Source: JBGPHT01 sp041484525
GTDB taxonomy: Bacteria > Acidobacteriota > Terriglobia > Bryobacterales > Bryobacteraceae
DNA: 22,584 nucleotides
Assembly: GCA_041484525.1 (NCBI GenBank)
Contig: JBGPHT010000123.1
Span: forward strand, 1 to 22,584
Reading direction: 5' to 3'
The notes below the pieces were generated by a model. That model worked only from the letters and a program-made list of their open reading frames with translations. It made no database searches and had not been told where the DNA came from. This document shows positions 1 to 7,266 of this stretch, piece by piece. How positions within the stretch are numbered: the stretch's first letter is position 1; every line of letters starts with the position of its first letter. The translations under genes were made by a program, and so were the position numbers.

Positions 1-140
1 CAAGTCCGAAAACCAACGGGCAAAAATGAACGAAGATACCCGTCATGCGTGCACGGACAGCGGCTGTCCTGCAATTATAGAAAGTCCTTTACATTTCAGA
101 GTATGCGTCTGGCAAAAACGCCTAATACGGGACAAGCTCT
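1..140. other. possible mobile-element end or rearranged DNA
   Basis: This stretch lies downstream of the point where the SDR gene stops resembling its family (about position 141). It is visibly more AT-rich than the neighbouring coding DNA and has no convincing coding frame apart from the short out-of-family tail of the SDR. I infer that it is the edge of an insertion or deletion. The window begins here, so the other end cannot be seen, and no transposase or confirmed terminal inverted repeat is visible. Confidence 0.3.
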
Positions 141-497
141 AAATACCAGGCGCTCCAGGCGCTGATTGACGGCGGCCTCGAACAGGTTCACCATGCCCAA
201 CACATTCACACGCGCGCCCAGATGCGGGTTAGCCTCCACCTCCGCGCTCATCAGATAAGCCAGATGGATGGCGTGGGTGATGTCCGGATGCTGTCGAAAG
301 CAGCGCGCGACATCGGAGAACTCCGCCACGTCGCAGGGCACAAAGTCTATCAGCGGGCCGCTCTCCCGCTCCAAGCGCTCCCGGAGGCGCGGATCGACGC
401 TGCAATCGGCGACTACGACGCCGATCCCCCGAGCCAGGATGTTCCGCACCACGCGCCATCCGATGAATCCTCCACCGCCGGTAACCAGAAATTTCAT
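96..497 (-). pseudogene. NAD-dependent epimerase/dehydratase (SDR), C-terminally truncated
   Basis: This is the N-terminal part of an extended short-chain dehydrogenase/epimerase. Residues 6-13 form the Rossmann dinucleotide loop (TGGGGFIG), a D-V pair near residue 56 sits where adenine-binding residues usually lie, and a N-V-x-G-x-x-N-L-x-E-A stretch follows at about 98-108. After F119 the family pattern (normally a Ser-rich strand, then the Tyr-x-x-x-Lys catalytic pair) is replaced by 14 unrelated residues and a stop. The product is 133 residues against about 300-330 for the family and lacks the catalytic Tyr/Lys, so activity is unlikely. The ATG at 497 has a good AAGGAAG ribosome site 7 bases upstream. 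It lies 16 bases after the MFS stop, so it was the last gene of the sugar operon, probably oxidising or epimerising the same substrate. Confidence 0.75.
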
Positions 498-513
498 CGA
501 TTCGCTTCCTTAT

Positions 514-1758
514 CTAAACCTCGTCGCCCTCTTTCCAAACCGGCCGGTTGGGATCGATCATGGAGAACAGAATCGCGCTGAGCATGACCATCGCGGCCAC
601 CACGCAGAGCGGCGCGCGATAGCCGCCCGTTGCCCGCACCAGGTAGCCGAACAGCACCGTGCACACGAAGCCTCCCGCCAGACCTGCCGAGTTCATGGTT
701 CCGGTGAGCACCCCCACGTGGGCGCGCCCCAGGTCCAGGCACAGCGACCACGTGGCCGGCAGCATCAGGTCCAGCACACCGAAGCCGAGCGAGGCTAGGA
801 TCACGACCAGCGCCTTGTTCTTTGCGAAGGCGAGCCCGAGAATCAGCAGCGACGAGACCGCGAGGCTCACAGTCGCTTGCCCGCACCGCGCCACCCTCAA
901 TCCGTAGCGTTGCGCCAGGCGGTCGCTCAGAACACCACCTGCCAGGTTGCCGCAACACCCCAGCAAAAACGGCAGCGCCGAAAGCACGCCCATCTGTTTC
1001 TCGGTCAAACCGGCCCCGCGCACCAGGAACGTGGGGAACCACGAAAAGTAAAACCACGAACCCCAGACATAGCACCAGTACATCCCCATCAGGAGCCAGG
1101 TTTGGCGGCTGCGAAACAGCCCCGACCACATACCGCGACGCGTCTGCAGCTTCGTGGCGCCGATCTCCTCCAACTCCGCAGCGGTCACGCCCGGCTGCTC
1201 GGAGGGGCAGTCGTGAAACCATGCCCTCCACAGCACGGCCCAAATCAATCCGAGACCGGAGAACACGCAAAACATGCCGCGCCATCCAATGGTATAGAGC
1301 AGCGGAACCACCAACAGCGGCGACAAAGCGCCGCCCACCCGGCTGGCAGCCCACACGGCTCCCTGCGTGCGTGCTCGCTCCGACTTCGGAAACCAACGCG
1401 CGATTACGCCCGAAGCGTTGGGGTACGCACCCGCCTCGCCCGCGCCGAACAGAAACTGCGTGACGATCAACTGCACGTACCCCGTCGCCGCCGCTGTCGC
1501 CGCCGTGAAAACCGACCACCACACCACGATCCGCATCAGCACCCGCCGCTGTCCCAGCCGGTCGCCCGAAGCGCCCGATGGAATCTCGAACAATCCGTAG
1601 GCGAGCGCGAATGCACCAAGCACCCAGCCCCACCGGTCAGGCGGGATGTGCAGTTCGTCCTGCATACGCGGACCCGCTACCGCGATCGCGAGGCGATCGA
1701 GGAAGGTGATGACCGAAAGCGAAATCAGAAAGGCGAGAACGCCGTGGCGTTTCTTCAA
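514..1758 (-). CDS. MFS transporter, anion:cation symporter (ACS) type
   Basis: This is a 414-residue inner-membrane carrier with about 12 hydrophobic segments. The N-terminal half shows the MFS loop 2-3 motif (G-D-R-L-G-Q-R-R, about residues 64-71) and the G-A-G-E-A-G-A-Y-P-N segment typical of ACS-type carriers. Such carriers take up hexuronates, galactonate, glucarate and related organic anions by proton symport. The start is a TTG 6 bases after the kinase stop, with GAGG just upstream; I see no better in-frame start. Its place between an acid-sugar kinase and an SDR suggests that it imports the acid sugar or an oligosaccharide fragment used by this operon. The substrate is inferred from context only. 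Confidence 0.88.
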   Translation of the reverse strand: MKKRHGVLAFLISLSVITFLDRLAIAVAGPRMQDELHIPPDRWGWVLGAFALAYGLFEIPSGASGDRLGQRRVLMRIVVWWSVFTAATAAATGYVQLIVTQFLFGAGEAGAYPNASGVIARWFPKSERARTQGAVWAASRVGGALSPLLVVPLLYTIGWRGMFCVFSGLGLIWAVLWRAWFHDCPSEQPGVTAAELEEIGATKLQTRRGMWSGLFRSRQTWLLMGMYWCYVWGSWFYFSWFPTFLVRGAGLTEKQMGVLSALPFLLGCCGNLAGGVLSDRLAQRYGLRVARCGQATVSLAVSSLLILGLAFAKNKALVVILASLGFGVLDLMLPATWSLCLDLGRAHVGVLTGTMNSAGLAGGFVCTVLFGYLVRATGGYRAPLCVVAAMVMLSAILFSMIDPNRPVWKEGDEV

Positions 1759-1764
1759 GGTGCC

Positions 1765-3054
1765 TCAGTCATGCCATGCCTGTACTTCTTCGAAGAAACT
1801 CTCCGGGCCGATCTGTCCGCCCTTCAACACCAACTCCAGTTCGCCGGGCCAGCCGTGAGCGCGGCACAGCGGCGCTCCGCGCGTCAGCGGCGCGGCAAAA
1901 GTGAGGGCGGAGATGCCGAGTTCCCTGGCCGCGTGGCTCGCGGTATCGCCGCCCGCGACCAACACGCGGTTTACCCGCGAAGCCAGAATCACCTGGCGCA
2001 GCATCTTCCCCATCGCCGTGGCCAGGGCTGGCCGGTCCTCGATCTCCACGCGGTCACCTGCCCCGAGGGCACTGTACAAGATCACGTTGCGTCCAGCGGC
2101 CAGTTGCGCCACCGCTTCGCGTTCCGCCGCGGCTGCGTTCAGGTCCGCCGGGTTCAGCCTTATCCCGTGGAAGCCGGAACGCAGCGCGCTATGAATCTGA
2201 CGCTCGGTGACCGGCGAGCAACTCCCGGCCAGCACGAGCAGGCGCCCGTCATTCCGGATGCGCCCGCTGCCCGGAGCCGCCCCCGAATCGGGCAGCCATC
2301 CCTGGGCGCGCCAGTAATCCAGCATGCCGTAAGTGAAGCCCGAGCTGCCCACAACGAACGTCTGCGGCGTGCTGCGGTGCTCCCAAATCCGCCGCGCCGC
2401 CTGCGCCATGTCGGCCGCCTCTAGGCCATCGAACAACACCGCGTCGGCATTCGCGGGCCAGCGAAACGAGTTCCCTCGCAACGACGGAAGATTCACCCGC
2501 GCCAGACGTCGAGCGGTCTGCCGGCCTAGATGGAGCAGCAAGTCGCTTTCATCCATCGGCGTAATCGGATGCTCGCGCATCGCCGGATGACGATCGATCC
2601 GGTGGATCTCATCCCCTGCCGCCGCGAACAGATTGCCGAACACCACGTATCGCTCGAGCAGCGGCGCCGCGGGCGCCACGCCCACGCACGGAACTCCGAA
2701 AACCTCCTGGCCGATCTCGAGCGCACATCCGATGCTGCCCGTGCTGGGGGAGCTATCGAACGTGGAGCAGACCTTGTACTGCACCACCGGTGCGCCGATT
2801 TCGCGCAGCCGCTCGAACACCGGCGGCAGGGCCTGGCGCATCCACTCTGGCGACCGGCTGCGGCTCTCGCCGGCGATTCCCACCGCTCGCCAACCGCCGA
2901 ACCGGCAGAGATCTTCCGCATCCGGTGGCCCTAGAAACAGCACGGCAGGAACGCCATTCACCGCCAGCGCTTCCAGGGCGTCGGTCGACCCGGTAAAATC
3001 ATCCCCATAGAACGAGAAGATTGGCTTGTCCTTTGGGAACGGCGCGGCCGTCAC
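1765..3054 (-). CDS. DUF1537 four-carbon acid-sugar kinase family (3-oxo-isoapionate kinase-like)
   Basis: The protein is 429 residues, the usual length for DUF1537 kinases, which phosphorylate acid sugars such as erythronate, threonate, denticulate or 3-oxo-isoapionate. The N-terminal domain has GDDFTGSTD at residues 17-25, followed by a Y-K-V-C-S-T-F-D-S-S motif and an H-P-I-T-P-M-D-E segment. The C-terminal nucleotide-binding domain has V-A-G-G-D-T-A near residue 360 and ends in L-K-G-G-Q-I-G. The open frame continues upstream to 3750, but that part is antisense-like Arg/Gly-rich shadow of the RuBisCO-like gene. I chose GTG at 3054, which overlaps the previous stop as GTGA and has AAAGG upstream. 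The partnership with a RuBisCO-like protein matches the OiaK/OiaX pair of the D-apionate pathway. The exact substrate is inference. Confidence 0.87.
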   Translation of the reverse strand: MTAAPFPKDKPIFSFYGDDFTGSTDALEALAVNGVPAVLFLGPPDAEDLCRFGGWRAVGIAGESRSRSPEWMRQALPPVFERLREIGAPVVQYKVCSTFDSSPSTGSIGCALEIGQEVFGVPCVGVAPAAPLLERYVVFGNLFAAAGDEIHRIDRHPAMREHPITPMDESDLLLHLGRQTARRLARVNLPSLRGNSFRWPANADAVLFDGLEAADMAQAARRIWEHRSTPQTFVVGSSGFTYGMLDYWRAQGWLPDSGAAPGSGRIRNDGRLLVLAGSCSPVTERQIHSALRSGFHGIRLNPADLNAAAAEREAVAQLAAGRNVILYSALGAGDRVEIEDRPALATAMGKMLRQVILASRVNRVLVAGGDTASHAARELGISALTFAAPLTRGAPLCRAHGWPGELELVLKGGQIGPESFFEEVQAWHD

Positions 3055-4262
3055 GGCTTGAACCTTTCGAGCGCCTGGCGCAATTCGATATTCGTCGCGG
3101 CGTACGCTTCGAGCGAAATTCCCTCCACCGCCGCCTGCCACGCCTGGTGCAGACTTCGGACGCCGGCTGCCACTCCGCCGGGATGCGCCATGATGCCGCC
3201 TCCCGCCGCGAACAGCAGGTCCGTCGTGCCCAGCGCGGCGTACGTCGCGGGAGCCTGGCGCGCGGTCTGCCCCGACGCCAGCACCGGTAGAACCTCGCAG
3301 CCTTTGCCTGGGACGTCGAACATCGGCCGCAAACACTCGCGCGCCGACGCGATCACGGATTCGTCCGGTTCCCAGAATTTGTTGGCGATGCCGTTGCAGT
3401 GCAGTTGATCCACGCCCGCCAGCCGCCAGATCTTCTGCCACGCCACGAAGCTCACGGCGATGTCGGGCGACCGTCCCAGCAGCCCCCAACCGTTGCGATG
3501 CGCGTGGATCGCCACCGCGCAGCGGCGCCGCAGAGCTACCAGGCCCGTCAGCCCCACGCTGTGAATACTCACCATCACGCATGTTCCGCCGGCCGCCACA
3601 ACCTGGTCGTGGCGATGCAGCATCTCGTCGATCTCGCCCGTGATGTTGGCCGCGTACATCACCCTCTTGCCCGTGCGATCGGCGTGATCGTCGATCGCGC
3701 GCATCACCGCGGCCAGCCGCTCGCTGAACGGACAGTGCGGCCCGTCGCACTGCAGCTCATCGTCTTTAATGAAATCGATTCCGCCCTCGACCAGTTTGCG
3801 CACGATCCCGGCGGTCGCTTCTGGCGACAGCCCCACACTTGGCTTGATGATGGTTCCGATCAAGGGCCGCTGGTATACGCCGCACAGCCGCCGCGTGCCC
3901 GCGACCCCGAATTGCGGCCCACAATAGGATTCCAGAAACGCCGGCGGCAGTTGCAGATCGAGCAGACGAAGGCTCGTGAACTGCTTCAGTTCCCATAGAT
4001 TCCCTGCCACCGCGGCCAGCAGGTTGGGCAGCGAGGGTCCCATGTTGGACAGCGGCCACGACAATTCCACGATGCTCGCCGCCTCGTCCGCCTCCGTCAC
4101 CGACTCAACATGCGCGCCGTGCCGCTCGCGCAACTCATCGGTTTCCCCCGGAATCCGCGTGAACGTGCCAGTGGATTGTTCGCCCGCGATGACTTCGGCC
4201 GCTTGCGCCGCCGGCAGCGGAGTCACGATCCGGTAGCGCGCTCGAACCCGCTGCTCCGTCAC
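3051..4262 (-). CDS. RuBisCO-like protein (form IV), 3-oxo-isoapionate-4-phosphate transcarboxylase/hydrolase-like
   Basis: This is a 403-residue RuBisCO large-chain fold protein. Lining it up by motif to RuBisCO, many active-site residues remain: E28 (E60), N88 (N123), K140 (K175), the carbamylated-lysine motif K166-D167-D168-E169 (K201/D203/E204), H255-R256 (H294/R295), H288 (H327), K295 (K334, loop 6), S330 (S379) and G354-G355 (G403/G404). S142 replaces K177, F34 replaces W66 and Q332 replaces G381, so it should not be a true carboxylase. RuBisCO-like proteins beside DUF1537 kinases include OiaX, which cleaves 3-oxo-isoapionate 4-phosphate to 3-phosphoglycerate and glycolate. GTG at 4262 overlaps the glycosidase stop (GTGA), and the stop overlaps the kinase start in the same way. 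A DK-MTP-1-P enolase is the alternative, but no methionine-salvage gene is nearby. Confidence 0.88.
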   Translation of the reverse strand: MTEQRVRARYRIVTPLPAAQAAEVIAGEQSTGTFTRIPGETDELRERHGAHVESVTEADEAASIVELSWPLSNMGPSLPNLLAAVAGNLWELKQFTSLRLLDLQLPPAFLESYCGPQFGVAGTRRLCGVYQRPLIGTIIKPSVGLSPEATAGIVRKLVEGGIDFIKDDELQCDGPHCPFSERLAAVMRAIDDHADRTGKRVMYAANITGEIDEMLHRHDQVVAAGGTCVMVSIHSVGLTGLVALRRRCAVAIHAHRNGWGLLGRSPDIAVSFVAWQKIWRLAGVDQLHCNGIANKFWEPDESVIASARECLRPMFDVPGKGCEVLPVLASGQTARQAPATYAALGTTDLLFAAGGGIMAHPGGVAAGVRSLHQAWQAAVEGISLEAYAATNIELRQALERFKP

Positions 4263-6040
4263 GCGCGTGTCCGCCGAAAGTAGGTGCTGTAGGTTTCGCC
4301 CTGCACCTGGTAGAAGGGTCGCATGCGCACTTTGCCCGCCACCGTCTGGCAATCGAATTCCAGCGGATTCCCGGACACCGGCTCCATCTGCGCCAGCGCC
4401 GCCGCGGAGGCCGCCAATTCCTCAGGAGGATCGATCGCCGTCAGCATCACCGGCCCGCGCATGACCGCGACCGTATCCGGCGCGCGCTCCTCAATCGGGA
4501 CCGTGCGGGATGAGAACGGCAGGCTGAGCTCGATCGTGTCGCCCTTGCGCCAGCGGCGCGTCAACACCGCAAAGCTTCCGCGTTCGGCCTTCACCCGCGC
4601 CGCTTGTCCGTTCACTGAGATCTGAGCGGGCTTGTCCAGCCACCCCGGAATGCGCAACCGCACCGCAAACTCGACCGGCGACTCAGGCTCGATCCGGACT
4701 TCAATCTTTTCCGACTCCGGGTACGCCGTCTTCTGCGTCAGCTTCACCGGCACGCCGCTCGTCTTCCAACGGAGTTCGCTCCCGGCGTAGAGGTTGACGT
4801 AAACACCGCGCGCATCCTGGAAGTACAAGTCGAGCGGAAAATCGGCCACCGCTTGCAGCAGCGTGCCGGCACAGCACGGCCATTTCGTCTTGTAGTAACT
4901 CTTGCGCGCTTTCGCCTGATAATCGGAGTAGTAGAAGTAGCCGCCATCATCGTCAGGATCGATCGAGCCGAGAATCGTGTTGAGAAGGACGCGCTCCAGC
5001 CCGTCCCCGTACTTCGCATCGCCGGTGAACGCCATCAGATACCGCGCCAGCTTGGCATGCGCGTAGAAACAGCACGGCGTTTCGAAGTGATTGCGCGTGC
5101 TCGTCAGCGTAGCCGCCAGCTCGCCCGAACGCGGCTTGACGAACATCTCGTTCGCCGCCCAGGCGCCAGAGGCGTACTGCTGCGTCTGCTCGATCATGTC
5201 CCACGCGTTGCGGATGGCGCGCAGATACTTCTCGTCGCCCAGAACCTCGTACGCCTTCGCGCCCGAGCTCAGCGCGATCACGTGACTGTAGCCGTGCCTG
5301 CCGGGCAGGATGTTGTCGCCGTTCGCGAGCGGATGGAAGAACTCGTTGTCCAGCAGGTACCGCTTCGCCATGTCGAAGTAGCGTTTGTCCCCGGTCAGCG
5401 CGTACGTCTTGAACAGGTTCTCCGGCAGGATGTACGGCTCGTCGTAGGGAGGGTTCCTGACCCCAACACGATCGAACGTGTGGTCCCGAATGAAGCGGAT
5501 CGCGCCCTGAATGACGCGCGGCAGCAGAACGCGCGCCTCGTCCACGCCCGCTAGTGTTGCGGCATCCAGCAGTCCTATCTCATATTTGTCGAGAACGTAG
5601 CAGGCCCAAGTGTCGGTGGCGTTCGGACTCGCGTAAGGATTGCCGTCTTTCTCAAGGGTGGCGGCGTATCCGTGCACCAGGCGACGCACCTTGGCCGCGG
5701 CCTCGGGATCGCCGGTATTGGCGTGAAACCGCGACAGCCCCGAAATGAATTGGCCGATCAGGTGGCCGGGAACGAAGCCATCGGCGTCATACCAGCCGCC
5801 CATGTCGCGCCCCGGAGCGGGCATCCTCACCCGCTGTCGATAGACCTTCAGCAGGCGATCCTCGTCCAGCTTGAGGAAGTGCGCGCGCATGCGCTGGTAC
5901 ATGGCGGCCAACGGACCGCCGGTGAGCGTGACCTGCGGATAGGTGAATTCGCGTAGCTTGAGGCGTTCTCCGGGTCGCGGCGCTCCCGCGGCAACGGCGC
6001 ACGCGGCCGCACTGCCTAGAAACGTCCGTCGGGAGAGCAT
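4259..6040 (-). CDS. GH127-like (DUF1680) glycoside hydrolase with Tat signal
   Basis: This is a 593-residue exported enzyme. Residues 3-20 look like a Tat signal (S-R-R-T-F-L-G, then an Ala-rich core). The rest is an (alpha/alpha)6 barrel of the beta-L-arabinofuranosidase-like DUF1680/GH127 class with a C-terminal beta domain. GH127 enzymes use a zinc-bound cysteine nucleophile; matching clusters are E320-T-P-C323-C324 and W387-P-C389-C390. The family acts on L-arabinofuranosides and other pectic or hydroxyproline-linked side-chain sugars; the substrate here is unknown. ATG 6040 is chosen because it starts the signal peptide; the 88 codons upstream have no family character, and the ribosome site (GAAG) is weak. 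It is the first gene of the operon and overlaps the RuBisCO-like gene by GTGA. A periplasmic glycosidase heading a cytoplasmic acid-sugar pathway suggests release, uptake and catabolism in one unit. Confidence 0.85.
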   Translation of the reverse strand: MLSRRTFLGSAAACAVAAGAPRPGERLKLREFTYPQVTLTGGPLAAMYQRMRAHFLKLDEDRLLKVYRQRVRMPAPGRDMGGWYDADGFVPGHLIGQFISGLSRFHANTGDPEAAAKVRRLVHGYAATLEKDGNPYASPNATDTWACYVLDKYEIGLLDAATLAGVDEARVLLPRVIQGAIRFIRDHTFDRVGVRNPPYDEPYILPENLFKTYALTGDKRYFDMAKRYLLDNEFFHPLANGDNILPGRHGYSHVIALSSGAKAYEVLGDEKYLRAIRNAWDMIEQTQQYASGAWAANEMFVKPRSGELAATLTSTRNHFETPCCFYAHAKLARYLMAFTGDAKYGDGLERVLLNTILGSIDPDDDGGYFYYSDYQAKARKSYYKTKWPCCAGTLLQAVADFPLDLYFQDARGVYVNLYAGSELRWKTSGVPVKLTQKTAYPESEKIEVRIEPESPVEFAVRLRIPGWLDKPAQISVNGQAARVKAERGSFAVLTRRWRKGDTIELSLPFSSRTVPIEERAPDTVAVMRGPVMLTAIDPPEELAASAAALAQMEPVSGNPLEFDCQTVAGKVRMRPFYQVQGETYSTYFRRTRA

Positions 6041-6128
6041 TCTTCTATTATTATTCTTTGCGGCTCCGGCCCCTGCCGCGGAAATCGGCGCACCAGTCGA
6101 TTCTGCATCGTGGAACGCGAATATCGGC

Positions 6129-6179
6129 GGATTACGGCTCTTGGCAGCTCCCACGCAGGCTTGTTCCCAGCCGTAATCC
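6129..6179. promoter_or_regulatory. inverted repeat, perfect 11-base arms
   Basis: GGATTACGGCT at 6129-6139 is matched exactly by its reverse complement AGCCGTAATCC at 6169-6179, with 29 bases between. It lies about 90-140 bases upstream of the glycosidase ATG. It could be a pair of operator half-sites for a dimeric or looping regulator, or the stem of a leader RNA hairpin. There is no U-tract, so it does not look like a standard terminator. Confidence 0.5.
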
Positions 6180-6264
6180 CATATCGCGGAATCTGGCGCG
6201 CCCGAGCACGCAGAGCACTCTGCCACCACAACAGTTCGCACCGGAAATGCAATCAAGGTTCCTG

Positions 6265-6284
6265 GTATCGGTGACCGTATCGGT
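6265..6284. repeat. 8-base direct repeat, 12-base period
   Basis: GTATCGGT occurs at 6265-6272 and again at 6277-6284, separated by GACC. The surroundings also read partly as a palindrome. Repeats spaced about one helical turn apart upstream of an operon often bind regulators. No function is shown by sequence alone. Confidence 0.4.
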
Positions 6285-6399
6285 ACCCTTCTGCGTGCGG
6301 GCAAGCATGGCGCCTATGCGTATCGGCGTCGGCCCGCCGTTCAGCGATCGTGAAGGCGTTCCTGGTGATCGGCATGGCCGAAGTCCCTGGACCGAGAGT

Positions 6400-7266
6400 C
6401 TACATCCCTCGCAACCGCTCCATCGGACGCCGCAGCGAGTGCCCGCGCGTGGGCATGTCGGACCAAAGATCGTCGACGTCAGCGATGCGGCCGGCCATCG
6501 TCCGCAGGGTAAACGTGCGGGGAGCGACCTCGCCGCGTTCGAGCTCGTCCCACGTGCAGGGCGCGGAAACGGGCGCACCTGGCCTCGCGCGCACGGCGTA
6601 GACCGCCGCGAACATAGCGCTGTAACCGTTGCGTCCGGTGTCGATGAGGATGCGCCCGCCGCGGTCTGCCTTGCTGAACTCCTGCGTGAGGTGCTCAGGA
6701 TCGCGGCTCACGAGCATCGAACCGACGTGATGTGCGAACCTCGAGACCTCGCCGAAGTCGGCCTTACCGTCGAGCGGCACCACGATGTGGAACCCCTTTG
6801 AACCTGATGTTTTCACGCGGCTTGTGAGGCCCAGCTCATTCAGGAGGTCGCGCAGAGCGAGCGCTGCCGCGCGTAGGACGTCCGGCTGATCTTCCGACGG
6901 GTCGAGGTCGAATACGCAGATGTCGGGCTGGTATAGGTTCGGCACCCTCGACGTCCAGACGTGCGGCGTGATGCAGTTCTGGTTGACGAGCCACAGCAGC
7001 GAGCGCGTGTCACAGACGAGCGGATGGTGCACCGTCCCGCCCTTCTTCGGAACCTCGACGCGCTCCAGCCACTCGGGGAAACCCTTCGAGACGTCCTTCT
7101 GAAAAAAGCCCTGCTCGCCGATGCCTCGGTGGTATCGCTCCATAGTGACCGGCCGGCCGCAGATGTGCGGCAGCATGGACGGTGCTATCGCCTCGTAGTA
7201 CGCCGCCAGCTCGCCCTTGGTGATCCCCTCGTCTGGGAACAGCACCTTGTCTGGGTGCGTGATCAC
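6400..7266 (-). CDS. LigD-type DNA polymerase/primase domain protein (NHEJ polymerase)
   Basis: This 288-residue protein consists of the polymerase domain of bacterial LigD alone (archaeo-eukaryotic primase fold), which fills gaps and adds nucleotides, preferably ribonucleotides, at double-strand breaks. It begins with the typical T-H-P-D-K-V-L-F-P. The catalytic acids are D120 and D122 in F-D-L-D-P, the S-G-S-K-G-F-H motif is at 154-160, and the third acid is probably D209 in L-I-D-T-G-R-N. I chose GTG at 7266, which overlaps the ligase stop (GTGA) with a strong AGGGAG ribosome site 5 bases upstream; an ATG at 7353 would add 29 residues that are shadow of the ligase C-terminus. No nuclease or ligase domain is fused. 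It forms an operon with the ligase gene; no Ku gene is in view. Confidence 0.9.
   Translation of the reverse strand: MITHPDKVLFPDEGITKGELAAYYEAIAPSMLPHICGRPVTMERYHRGIGEQGFFQKDVSKGFPEWLERVEVPKKGGTVHHPLVCDTRSLLWLVNQNCITPHVWTSRVPNLYQPDICVFDLDPSEDQPDVLRAAALALRDLLNELGLTSRVKTSGSKGFHIVVPLDGKADFGEVSRFAHHVGSMLVSRDPEHLTQEFSKADRGGRILIDTGRNGYSAMFAAVYAVRARPGAPVSAPCTWDELERGEVAPRTFTLRTMAGRIADVDDLWSDMPTRGHSLRRPMERLRGM

Larger units (their letters stand above)
6041..6399. promoter_or_regulatory. leader/promoter region of the glycosidase operon
   Basis: About 360 bases without a convincing gene separate the LigD-polymerase stop from the glycosidase start, both on the minus strand. The region contains an 11-base inverted repeat and an 8-base direct repeat (listed separately). 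No clear -35/-10 pair was found by eye. As the only sizeable gap upstream of the operon it is where its promoter and operators should lie. Confidence 0.45.

Noticed and set aside
877..2424. 515-codon plus-strand open frame
   Set aside because: It lies antisense to the MFS and kinase genes, is rich in Arg/Gln/His/Pro and has no motif. It is a shadow frame of high-GC coding DNA.
3055..3750. N-terminal extension of the kinase to 661 residues
   Set aside because: The added part is Arg/Gly-rich low-quality sequence lying inside the RuBisCO-like gene in another frame. The GTG at 3054 gives the normal family length.
6041..6304. 88-residue N-terminal extension of the glycosidase
   Set aside because: The Tat signal begins at the ATG at 6040, and a signal peptide should be at the true N-terminus.
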